From Asaia bogorensis (lineage in GTDB: Bacteria; Pseudomonadota; Alphaproteobacteria; Acetobacterales; Acetobacteraceae), in the NCBI GenBank assembly GCA_945861095.1, contig CAMATI010000016.1, positions 1 to 36,027 on the forward strand: DNA of 36,027 nt, written 5' to 3'. Below the pieces are notes generated by a model. The model was not told the origin of the DNA. It saw only the letters and a program-made list of their open reading frames with translations, and ran no database searches. Positions within the stretch are counted from its first letter, which is position 1. Every line of letters starts with the position of its first letter. Below are positions 9,959 to 22,126 of the stretch, piece by piece. A program made the translations under genes and the position numbers.

Positions 9959-10565
9959 GCGCCCGTCCGGAAGCATGGAAACCTGCGCGGGTCCCGCCGG
10001 AACACCGTCAAGCATGACCGCGGCACCGACATTTCGAGGCCGGCAATATCCGCTTCGGCCTGGAAATGCGGCGGCTGCCGGCCGGCGATGAAGAAACGAA
10101 CGTTCGAGATGTGGGCGGAAGGCGAGAAGTTGACCGGTCACCAAGGGCTGCCCTTGGCCCCGACACCGAACCTGGTCGCGGATTAGGGCGACACCGGACG
10201 AACCATATGCCGGATCGGTGAACCGACGATTGTCGCGCTGAAACAACGTCGCGTCGGGGGGCGCACACCGGGAAGCGCGCGGCGTCGATTGGCGCGATAG
10301 CGTCCCGCACCGTGTTCGGGCGCGTTTCATATCCAGGTCTGTCGGAAGGCGTGAGAGCGCATTCGCCGCATTCCTGTGTTTGCCCGTGCTCGACACGCGG
10401 TCCGCCTCGCGCCGGCACAAGATTTCCGGCCTTCGCGCCATCCCGCTCCTTCCGACCCGCCCCGCCGACCGTTAGCCGCTTCCTTTGCGCCGCAACGATG
10501 ATACACAGGGATCAACCAGCCCCGCCGGGCGCACCGACGCAAAACAGAGTGAGAGAATTCGACCC

Positions 10566-12212
10566 ATGCCGAAAGCCGACGCCGCCGTCGCGACCGCCGA
10601 TCGACCAGCAACGCCCGACCATGACGTCATCATCATCGGCGCCGGGATCGCCGGCATGTATCAACTCTATCGCCTGCGGGAATTGGGCCTGTCGGTTCGG
10701 GTCTTCGAAACCGGCAGCGGTGTCGGCGGCACCTGGTATTGGAACCGCTATCCCGGCGCGCGCTTCGATTCGGAAAGCTACACTTACGCGTTCGCCTTCT
10801 CCGAGGAATTGCTGCAGGACTGGAGCTGGAGCGAGCATTTCGCCGCGCAACCCGAAACCCTGAGCTACCTGGAACACGTCGCCGACCGGTTCGACCTCCG
10901 CCGCGACATCCGGTTCAACAGTCGCGTCGCCTCGGCCCATTTCAACGAGGCCGCCAATCTCTGGGACGTGACCCTGGACACCGGGGAGCGCCAGTCCGCC
11001 CGCTTCCTGATCACCGCGATCGGGCCGCTGTCCGCCGACACGATGCCTCGCGTGCCCGGGGTCGAGAGCTTCCAGGGCCAGTCCTTCCATACCTATCGCT
11101 GGCCGCAGGAACCGGTGGACCTCGCCGGCAAACGGGTCGCGGTGATCGGCACCGGCGCGACCGGCGTGCAGGTCATCCAGACCATCGCGCCCCTGGTTGG
11201 ACAACTGACGGTGTTCCAGCGCACGCCCAACTGGTGCACGCCGCTGAACAACCGCGCAATCAGCGATGACGAACAGCGCCAGATCAAGGGCAACTACCCG
11301 GAACTGTTCAAGCTGCTCCGCACCACCCCCGGGTGCTACATCCACAACGTCGATCCTCGCGGCACGTTCGAGGTGACGGCGGAGGAGCGGGAAGCGTTCT
11401 GGGAACAGCGCTACGGCGAGCCCGGCTTCGGCATCTGGCAGGCGAATTTCCACGACATGCTGAACGATCCGGCGGCCAACGCGCTGTTCAGCGCATTCGT
11501 CGCCCGCAAAATCCGCGAGCGGGTGAAAGACCCCGCCGTGGCGGATATGCTGATCCCCAAATGCCACGGCTTCGGCATGCGTCGCGTGCCGCAGGAGACC
11601 TTCTATTATGAGGCGTTCAACCTGCCGCATGTGAAGCTGGTCGATCTGAAGGCCACCCCGATCGAGCGGATCACCGAGACCGGCATCCGCACCAGCGACA
11701 CCGATTACGACTTCGACATCATCATCTATGCCACCGGCTTCGATGCCATCACCGGCGCGTTCGACCGGATCGATTTCCGGGGAGTCGGCGGGCAGCGCCT
11801 GAAGGACAAATGGGCGGATGGGCCCAAGACCTATCTGGGTATGCAGTCGGCGGGCTTCCCCAACATGCTGACCATTGTCGGGCCGCACAACGCCTCCACC
11901 CGCTGCAACATCCCTCGCTGCATCGAGCAGAACGTCGATTGGGCCACCGACCTGGTGCGCCATGCGCGCGACACCGGCCTGTTTCGGTTTGAGGCCACGC
12001 CGGCGGCCGAGGCCGAGTGGACCCGTCACATCGACGAACTGGCCGAGGGGATGCTTTACACGGGGATCAATTCCTGGGCGACCGGCATCAACTCCAACGT
12101 CGAGGGCAAGACGGTCCGCCGCATCCTGCAATACCAGGGCGGCGCGCCGGCCTATCGGGCGAAGTGCGATGAGGTCGCCGCCAGCGGTTATGCCGGTATG
12201 GTGCTGCGCTAG
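10566..12212 (+). CDS. flavin-containing Baeyer-Villiger-type monooxygenase (cyclohexanone monooxygenase-like)
   Basis: DVIIIGAGIAGMYQLYRLRELGLSVRVFETGSGVGGTWYWNRYPGARFDSES; second Rossmann VAVIGTGATGVQVIQTIA; fingerprint-like FHTYRWP; start at internal ATG of ORF 10485..12212. Confidence 0.92.
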   Translation: MPKADAAVATADRPATPDHDVIIIGAGIAGMYQLYRLRELGLSVRVFETGSGVGGTWYWNRYPGARFDSESYTYAFAFSEELLQDWSWSEHFAAQPETLSYLEHVADRFDLRRDIRFNSRVASAHFNEAANLWDVTLDTGERQSARFLITAIGPLSADTMPRVPGVESFQGQSFHTYRWPQEPVDLAGKRVAVIGTGATGVQVIQTIAPLVGQLTVFQRTPNWCTPLNNRAISDDEQRQIKGNYPELFKLLRTTPGCYIHNVDPRGTFEVTAEEREAFWEQRYGEPGFGIWQANFHDMLNDPAANALFSAFVARKIRERVKDPAVADMLIPKCHGFGMRRVPQETFYYEAFNLPHVKLVDLKATPIERITETGIRTSDTDYDFDIIIYATGFDAITGAFDRIDFRGVGGQRLKDKWADGPKTYLGMQSAGFPNMLTIVGPHNASTRCNIPRCIEQNVDWATDLVRHARDTGLFRFEATPAAEAEWTRHIDELAEGMLYTGINSWATGINSNVEGKTVRRILQYQGGAPAYRAKCDEVAASGYAGMVLR

Positions 12213-12250
12213 GCCCCCTGTTTCCGAAACGTCCGCCGGAGGGCATCCGA

Positions 12251-12700
12251 ATGCCGCATGTCGTAGACCAGACCAAGGCGCTGGCCGCTTTCCAGCGCGC
12301 CGCCGCCAGTGAACGGGAGGAATTCGACGATTTCTTCCTGACTCGGTTGCTGGGGTTGGAGATTACCTATCCCGGCGATGCCTGCGAGGTGGCGTTCGAT
12401 GTTCAGGACTTCATGTTCAATCCTCGCGGCGGGGTGCATGGCGGGGTGCTGGCGACGGCTTTGGACATTTGTATGGGGCACCTGATCAATCACAACACCG
12501 GGCCTGGGGCGACCTTGGAACTGAAGGTGCAGTATCTTGCGCCGGTCAGTAGCGGGCGGGTGATCTGCCGGGGGGAGGCTTTGCGGCGGGGTGGGACTTG
12601 GTTTTTGAAGGCGGAGGCTCGTTCGGCTGAGGGGACGTTGATTGCGTTTGCGACTTCGACGTGGAAGGTGTTGAAGAAGCCGGCGATAGCGAAAACATAG
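12251..12700 (+). CDS. PaaI family hotdog thioesterase
   Basis: FNPRGGVHGGVLATALDICMGHLI...LELKVQYLAPVSSGRVICRGE. Confidence 0.85.
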   Translation: MPHVVDQTKALAAFQRAAASEREEFDDFFLTRLLGLEITYPGDACEVAFDVQDFMFNPRGGVHGGVLATALDICMGHLINHNTGPGATLELKVQYLAPVSSGRVICRGEALRRGGTWFLKAEARSAEGTLIAFATSTWKVLKKPAIAKT

Positions 12701-12879
12701 GCGATTGGTGGCCCGACCCGGGGCGCCCCGAACCGCGTGGGAGATGCCGAATTTCCCGAGCGTCAAGCCCGCATTGACCGGTGTGGGACTTGCGTAAGTG
12801 GACGACGCGGTCGATCCCGGACCTCCCCCAGCGACGCGTTTAGCGACGGTCCAAGAAACAATCTGCGGTTCGGGAGCGA

Positions 12880-12907
12880 GGGCACGCCCACCCCAGCAGG
12901 CGTGCCC
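12880..12907. terminator. putative hairpin terminator between convergent genes
   Basis: GGGCACGCC-caccccagca-GGCGTGCCC perfect 9-bp stem between the thioesterase stop (12700) and the convergent SDR stop (12996); no clear U-tract. Confidence 0.5.
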
Positions 12908-12995
12908 CTAACCCGCCTCCACCAGCGGGCCTATATCCACCCAATCCCGAAACGACCGACCGCTCGGCCGGTCCGGTTCCATTCGATCGGTCAGA

Positions 12996-13814
12996 CTATT
13001 GCGCCGTGATGCCGCCATCGACGATCAGGCCCGCGCCGTTCATGTAGCCCGCGTCATCCGACGCCAGAAACACGATCCCCTTGGCGATGTCCGACGGCAC
13101 GCCGAGCCGCCCCCAGGGCACGCTCGCCAGCACGGTGAGCCTTGACGCTTCCGGATCGTTGGTGCCGGTCTGTTGCGCGCGCGCGACGAAGGTGCTCTGG
13201 CCCATGTCGGTCTGGATCAGGCCCGGATGGATCGAGTTCACGCGGACGCGATAGCCCTTTCGTCCGAACTCCAGCGCCGCCGACTTGGTGAACAAGGTGA
13301 CGCCGCCCTTGGTCATCGAATACAGCGGGTCTAGCTGCGAGCCAACCACGCCGGCGATGGACGCCAGGTTGACGATCGCGCTGCCATGTTCGCTGCTTTT
13401 CGCAGCCTCCCGCAAGGCGGAGACCGCCATCCTGGTGCCCAGGAACACGCCGGTCATGTTCACCGCGACCAGCTTGTCCCACTCGGCCATGCTGATGTCC
13501 TCGATCCCTTTGCCGATGAAGACGCCGGCGTTGTTGACCAGGACATCGAGCTTGCCGAATTTTCCCGTCGCGGTGTTCACGGCGGCGGTCCAGTCATCCT
13601 CCTTCGTCACGTCCAGATGGACGTATTCGGCCTGCCCGCCGGCGGCATTGATCTCCGCCACCGTTTGCCGGCCGCGGTCATCCAACACGTCGCCGATCAC
13701 CACCTTGGCGCCGGCTGCGGCCATAAGCCGAGCGGTTTCCCCGCCGATGCCGCGCGCGGCGCCGGAGATCAGGGCGACCTTGCCATCCAGACGACTCATC
13801 CTCGTTTCCCCCAT
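12996..13814 (-). CDS. SDR family oxidoreductase (start may be 13799)
   Basis: KVALISGAARGIGGETARLMAAAGA (TGxxxGxG variant), NNAG motif, YSMTKGG catalytic YxxxK-like, C-terminal GAGLIVDGGITAQ. Confidence 0.92.
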   Translation of the reverse strand: MGETRMSRLDGKVALISGAARGIGGETARLMAAAGAKVVIGDVLDDRGRQTVAEINAAGGQAEYVHLDVTKEDDWTAAVNTATGKFGKLDVLVNNAGVFIGKGIEDISMAEWDKLVAVNMTGVFLGTRMAVSALREAAKSSEHGSAIVNLASIAGVVGSQLDPLYSMTKGGVTLFTKSAALEFGRKGYRVRVNSIHPGLIQTDMGQSTFVARAQQTGTNDPEASRLTVLASVPWGRLGVPSDIAKGIVFLASDDAGYMNGAGLIVDGGITAQ

Positions 13815-14121
13815 GATTGCGGCGCGGGGATTTCTATCCGCGCCGAACGCTTACGAATTCATGTTTTCCATGTGCCCGGTCAATCTGGGCACCGTGGCTG
13901 GACGGGCACCATGGCTGGGTATGCCCAGCAAGTCGAGAGCGCCGCGGCCGGCTTGGGGGTGTCGTGATCCGCGGGGGGCTGTCGGAGCAAACAGCAAGTG
14001 CTGGCTGGCAGTATCAGACTAAAGCGCACAGTTCCGGGTGCCGCCCTACCCTTGGATCAAGCGCTCCGACCTGTACGCCAAGCCACTTGCCATTTCGTCC
14101 AAAGAACGCTGACCGCAACCC

Positions 14122-16914
14122 CTACCCAAAAGCCCCCACCTCATGCGTAATCGCCGTAGCAATCTCCCGAACCATCCCAAACAACACCCGCATCGGCGCG
14201 AAAATCTCCTCATGCTCCCGCGTATAAGCCGCCGTCGCCCGAGGCCCAGCCGCCTCCCCATAATCCCGTTCCGCCGACGGATCGGGCGCCGCCGGAAAAA
14301 TCTCCGCCAGAATCCGCAACGACTCCTCAATATCCAACCGCAAGATCGCCGCCTCCAGCACCGCCCGGGTCACCCCATGCCGCGGTGAAAAGTCAGAAAT
14401 CTCCGTCGCCAGCAACCAGATCCGATGGATCAACGCCAGCCGCAGAGCATGCAGCAGCACCTCCCGCGTCGCCATCCGGGGCGCATCCGGCCAAGCCACC
14501 CGCAACGCCAGATGATCCGCCGAAATCCGCCGGAACATCGACTGAGCATCCGCCCAGATCCCCAACCGCTCCAACGCGCGCGCCACCGACACCAGCGCCT
14601 CCCGCCGGCCCGGCCGCCGCGTCTGAGCCGCCCGGTCGAACCAACTTCCCGGGTCCAACGTCGCGATCACCGCCCGCAGCACATCGATATCCGAATGCGC
14701 CAACCCATGCGCCGCCAGGTCCAACGCCCGATGAAACCGCCGGCTCTTCTCGCGCATATCGGAGAAAATCTCCGGATGCCGAGACGCCGCCGCCCCCAAT
14801 CCCTGCAACGTGTTCGCGCACCACCCAAGCTGCTGCAAAATCGCGTTGTTCGGAATCGCCCGCAGCTCCCGCGGATGGCGGATCCGCGCCGCACTCCCCA
14901 TCCCATCGGACTGCCGAGCGGCCGGGCGCGACCCGGTCGCATCGAACAAAGCCGGCCCGAAGGCACCGAGCAGAGCGCCATACCCAGCGTCCTCGACCAG
15001 GCCCTCCATGGCTACGCGGATCGTGGCAAAGAAATCGGCCGAGAAATCGGGATCGGCATAGACCGGATCCTCGATCGAGCCCGCCGCCGGATCATACGTT
15101 TGTTCTGCGATCCGAGTCACCGTGGCCAGAGCCAACTCCGGCGTGCCAAACAGCAAATACCCATCGCCCCCCTGAAACGCACTCTCCTCCCTTACCGCCA
15201 ACCCCGCTCGGCTTAACGCCTGCCGCGAAGCAGTCGGCGACAAATACTTAAGTCGATCCGCCAGGGACCCCGGATGCGCCCCCCGCCCGACGCTTTCGCC
15301 ATGCGTGTCGAACAGGATCACCTCGACCCCGGAAATCCCGTGTTTCGCTAGCGTCTCGCCGATCTTCAGGCGCAACCGTTCGATCAGGTAGCTGGCGGCG
15401 AGCTGGCCGATATAGCGGCCGGAATCCGAATAGCCGAACTGCAAGGCCAGGCGCCCGGTGGATTTCAGATAGGCGCGGTAATGCGGGCTGCGCAGCGCCT
15501 CATCAAGCACGATGGCGCCTTTTTCCAGCGCCTCCGCCGTTTCGAACAGCGGGCTGATTTCGACGTGCTGATCGACGCCGAACAGTTTCGCCAGCCACAG
15601 GGCGGCGAGCAAGGTGTAACCGGTCTCGGTTTCCGCGATCAGGAAGCGCACGGGAACCGAGCCGTCGACGTGCTTCACGATCTGCGCCACGGTCATCATC
15701 AGCTTGGCGGCGGACGCCTGCTCCGCCACCAGCGCGCCGAAATCGACCGGCACGGGCTGCACAGTGTCCAACGCGGCATTGATCTTGGCGAACAGAGCGC
15801 GCCGGTGCGAAGGATCCTCCGGCGGGTCGGCGATCCCCAGGCGCTGGCGGACCACATTGTGCAACTGCGCCGCGTTCAGGCGCGTATGCGTATGCGCCAA
15901 GGCCAGCCCGTGCGAAACCAGCCCGGCACGCGCCACGGCCAGCCCCTGCTTGTCTGCATCCGTCGCGGCGGCGGCGATCGCGGCCTCGAACAGCGGCAAC
16001 AACGGCGCGGGGGATGTCAGCGCCGTGTCGCGCCCGTCGATCAACTCGTGGGCAAAGGCCGCGACCATGGTGGGGTCGGGCTGGGTCGGGCAAGCCTCGA
16101 TCTGGCGCCCGGTCACGTCCAGCGCCTGTTGCACGCGTTCGGCCAGCGCGTCGCTCCCGGCGACCTGGCCCAGCAGGCGCTCCAGTTGCAGCCGCTTCAT
16201 CTGAAGCCGCAGCCGCAAGGTGTCCCACCAGCCGATATCGGTGCGCCCATCGGTGTCGTAGCCAACCCAGGTGGACAAGATCACCGGCCGCGGTGTCAGC
16301 TCCATCCACCGATCTGGCCAGGCGGACCGAGCCACATCCAGCAGCGCGGCGTTGAACCGATCGATGGCGTCGCGCCCATGCTTAATCGCCACCAGCGCCC
16401 GGTCGAATTCCTCCCGCAGCGTGATCGCCGGCGGCCGATGCGACCCGCTGATCGGCACGGGGCGGCCGCTCGCGGTGTCGGCCAGTGCCTGGCCGATCGG
16501 TTCTGGCAAGGCGAAAGTGGGATGCGCGGTAAAGACCGCGGCAAACCGAGGCCGCTCCACCAAAGACTGGTAATCCGCCCAACGCACGGGGGAATCGTTG
16601 GGGTCCGGACGCAACAGGGTCTGCGCCAGCCCCCGCAAAATCGCCTGGTTCGCCGCCGGATCGACCCCACCGACATAGCGCGCCAACCGCTCGGCCCGCG
16701 CCGCGAAGGCACCATCGCGCAGATGGCCGATCAGGGCGGCGATCATGCCGTGATCCAGGCTGCCCTGGTCCATGCGCCTTGTGATCGCCAGGGCGACCAG
16801 CAGGACCGGATTGCCGAACGGGTCTTCGGCGACCCGCGCGCCTAAACGCGCGGTAAGATCAAGCAGTTCCTGGGCTTGAACAGCAGCCAGGTCGAGGGGG
16901 GCGACATCGGGCAT
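14122..16914 (-). CDS. phosphoenolpyruvate carboxylase family protein, divergent
   Basis: FTAHPTF, TWVGYDTDGRTDIGWWDTLRLRLQMKRLQLERL, VRFLIAETETGYTLLAALWLAKLFG, LQFGYSDSGRYIG, THGESVGRGAHPGS, ESAFQGGDGYLLFG. Start at internal ATG (MPDVAPLDLAAVQ) of ORF 14122..16956. Confidence 0.82.
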   Translation of the reverse strand: MPDVAPLDLAAVQAQELLDLTARLGARVAEDPFGNPVLLVALAITRRMDQGSLDHGMIAALIGHLRDGAFAARAERLARYVGGVDPAANQAILRGLAQTLLRPDPNDSPVRWADYQSLVERPRFAAVFTAHPTFALPEPIGQALADTASGRPVPISGSHRPPAITLREEFDRALVAIKHGRDAIDRFNAALLDVARSAWPDRWMELTPRPVILSTWVGYDTDGRTDIGWWDTLRLRLQMKRLQLERLLGQVAGSDALAERVQQALDVTGRQIEACPTQPDPTMVAAFAHELIDGRDTALTSPAPLLPLFEAAIAAAATDADKQGLAVARAGLVSHGLALAHTHTRLNAAQLHNVVRQRLGIADPPEDPSHRRALFAKINAALDTVQPVPVDFGALVAEQASAAKLMMTVAQIVKHVDGSVPVRFLIAETETGYTLLAALWLAKLFGVDQHVEISPLFETAEALEKGAIVLDEALRSPHYRAYLKSTGRLALQFGYSDSGRYIGQLAASYLIERLRLKIGETLAKHGISGVEVILFDTHGESVGRGAHPGSLADRLKYLSPTASRQALSRAGLAVREESAFQGGDGYLLFGTPELALATVTRIAEQTYDPAAGSIEDPVYADPDFSADFFATIRVAMEGLVEDAGYGALLGAFGPALFDATGSRPAARQSDGMGSAARIRHPRELRAIPNNAILQQLGWCANTLQGLGAAASRHPEIFSDMREKSRRFHRALDLAAHGLAHSDIDVLRAVIATLDPGSWFDRAAQTRRPGRREALVSVARALERLGIWADAQSMFRRISADHLALRVAWPDAPRMATREVLLHALRLALIHRIWLLATEISDFSPRHGVTRAVLEAAILRLDIEESLRILAEIFPAAPDPSAERDYGEAAGPRATAAYTREHEEIFAPMRVLFGMVREIATAITHEVGAFG

Positions 16915-19630
16915 AAACAAAATCTGGCAAAAATTGTGCGGTGCAGCAATAGGCAAAACGACACAAAAACATTCCCTTGCTGCGACGCATCACTCCTGAC
17001 AACATCCACCGAAGCGAGGCGCTGCGCCCCACGGTCCGGGTTCGGCGCCCAGGGTAAGGCTCGGTGCGCGCCTTCGCCCGAGATCGTGTCGTAGCCCGGA
17101 ACGGCAACCACGGTTCGCAACCCATTCCCGGCCGGCCCCCCGCTCGGCCTATCGCGCAAGGAAGGCGAACCAGGTTGGCCGACATTTCCACCCCACGCGG
17201 CATGATCATTCCTCCGCCGGACATGGCGTCCCGCACGCCGGAAGCACTGCGTGCGGCCATCCTGACCAAGCTGACGTCGCATGTGGGCAAGCGCCGCTCG
17301 ATCGCGACCGAGCGGGACTGGTTGCTCGCCACCGCCATCGCGGTGCGCGATCTGGCCGTGGATCGGTGGCTGGCCAGTATCGATGCGGCGTATCAGCAGG
17401 GCGAAAAGCGAGTCTATTACCTGTCGCTGGAATTCCTGATCGGGCGGCTGTTGTTCGACAATCTGAACAATCTGGGCATCATGGACGCGGTGCGGCAGGC
17501 GCTGGACGGGCTGGACGTCGATTTGGACCGCCTGCGTGCGCTGGAGCCCGACGCGGCCCTGGGCAATGGCGGTCTGGGCCGCCTGGCGGCCTGCTTCATG
17601 GAAAGCATGGCGACCCTGGGCATTCCCGCGCACGGCTACGGCATCCGCTACGACCACGGGCTGTTCCGCCAGGTCATCAAGAACGGCTGGCAGGAAGAAT
17701 ACCCGGAAGAATGGCTGTCCTTCGGCAATCCGTGGGAATTCGAGCGCCCGGAGGTGCAATACGACATCGGCTTCGGCGGCTCGGTCGAGACCATGCGCGG
17801 CGACGGCGAAACCGATCACCACACCTGGCACCCGGCCGAAACGGTGGAGGCGGTCGCCTACGACACGCCGTCGGTCGGCTGGCGCGGGCGGCGGGTCAAT
17901 ACGCTGCGGCTGTGGTCGGCGCGACCGGTGGACCCAATGCGGCTGGACGTGTTCAACCACGGCGACCATGCCGGCGCGTTGGCATCGCGGGTGCGGGCCG
18001 AGGCGATCTCCAAGGTGCTGTATCCGTCCGACGCCACCCCCGCCGGCGAGGAATTGCGCCTGCGTCAGGAGTATTTCTTCGCATCCGCCTCGCTGCAGGA
18101 CCTGGTGCGCCGCCACATCAAGGCGTTCGGCGACATTTTCTCCATTCCGGAAAAGACCGCGATTCAGTTGAACGACACCCATCCGGCGATCGCGGTGGCG
18201 GAATTGATGCGGATCCTGATCGATCTGTACCATGTGCCCTGGGCGGATGCCTGGCGCATGACTCAGGCCACGTTCTCCTACACCAACCACACGCTGCTGC
18301 CGGAAGCCCTGGAAACCTGGCCGGTGCCGCTGATGGAGCGGCTGCTGCCCCGGCATATGCAGATCATCTACATGATCAACGCCAGGCATCTGGCGGACGT
18401 GCATGCCAGGTATCCCGGCGATGACGGGTTGATGTCGCGCGTGTCGATCATCGACGAACAGCGCGGCCGGCGCGTGCGCATGAGCCATCTGGCCTTCCTC
18501 GGCTCGCATCGGGTGAACGGGGTGTCGGCGTTGCATACCGATCTGATGCGCGAAACCGTGTTCCGCGACCTGCACGGGCTGCGGCCCAATCAGATCCTCG
18601 CCGTTACCAATGGCATCGCCTTCCGTCGTTGGCTGCATGAAGCGAACCCCAGGCTGACAGCGCTGCTGGTCGATGCGGTGGGTCCGCGCGTGCTGGACCG
18701 GGAAGACACGCTGACCGATCTGCGCGCGCTCGCGTCCGACAAGTCGTTTCAGGAACGCTTCGCCGCCGCGCGCCTGGCCAACAAGACCGACCTGGCGGCC
18801 CTGATCCGCCGGGAGACCCATATCCGGGTCGATCCCAGTGCGTTGTTCGACGTGCACATCAAACGCATCCACGAATACAAGCGGCAACTGCTGAATATTC
18901 TGGAAACCGTGGCACTTTACAACGCGATCCGCACGCATCCGACCTATGACTGGGTGCCGCGCGTGAAACTGTTCGCCGGCAAGGCCGCCGCCAGCTACCA
19001 CCAGGCCAAGCTGATCATCAAGCTGGCGCACGACGTCGCCCGCGTCATCAACAGCGATCCCGTCGTGCGGGATCGGCTCAGTCTGGTGTTCCTGCCCAAC
19101 TACTCGGTCAGCCTGGCGGAGGCGATCATTCCGGCCAGCGATTTGTCGGAACAGATCTCCACCGCCGGTATGGAAGCGTCCGGCACTGGCAACATGAAGC
19201 TCGCGCTGAACGGGGCGTTGACCATCGGCACCCTGGATGGCGCGAATATCGAAATGCGCGACCACGTCGGCGCCGACAACATGTTCATCTGCGGCCTGAC
19301 CGCCGCCGAAGTGGAAGCCAGCCGGTCGCGCGGGATCGACTCCACCGCCGCCATCGCCGCCTGCCCGGCGTTGCAGGAGGTGTTGGAGGCGATCGGCGGC
19401 GGGGTCTTCTCGCCGGATGAGCGGGACCGCTACGCCGGATTGGTGGATGGATTGCGCCACCATGACTACTTCATGGTCTGCGCGGATTTTGAATCGTACT
19501 ACCGTGCCCAGCGCGATGCCGGGGCGTTGTGGCGCCGGCCCGATGCCTGGTGGCGATCGGCCATCATGAACACGGCCGGCATGGGGTGGTTTTCGTCCGA
19601 CCGCGCGATCCGAGACTATGCCGAGCAGGT

Positions 19631-21937
<2,307 letters not shown>

Positions 21938-21946
21938 ACCGTTCAA

Positions 21947-22105
21947 TGTCTGTCCGGAAACATAGTGTGCCTTTTCAGCGGGCTACCAATAGGTCGCTGG
22001 CAGGCGCGGGCCCGCAAGCGATGCGGGGCCATCGATGAGGGCCCGTAACGCACCAGACGCCCATGGTAGCGCACTGAAAAGGTGCACTATGTTCCCGGAC
22101 AGACA
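21947..22105. mobile_element. 159-bp MITE-like palindromic element, copy 1 (glgB-glgC junction)
   Basis: Begins TGTCTGTCCGGAAACATAGTGTGCCTTTTCAGCGGGCT and ends ...CACTGAAAAGGTGCACTATGTTCCCGGACAGACA; terminal inverted repeats; same-length second copy at 30235-30393. Confidence 0.9.
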
Positions 22106-22126
22106 CTCAGGCACAGGAACCGCGCC

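Noticed and set aside
10512-12131. 539-aa minus-strand ORF opposite the monooxygenase
   Set aside because: Antisense shadow of a conserved FAD enzyme.
13872-13892. GTGCCC/GGGCAC hairpin and GGGCACC(G/A)TGGCTGG direct repeat upstream of the SDR gene
   Set aside because: Short and ambiguous pairing; could be an operator but nothing supports it beyond the repeat itself.
15481-16845. 454-aa plus-strand ORF opposite the PEPC gene
   Set aside because: Antisense shadow, rich in R/Q/H/G with no domain signature.
16842-19463. 873-aa minus-strand ORF opposite glgP
   Set aside because: Same reason; its frame runs into the ppc start region only by chance, and glgP motifs on + are unambiguous.
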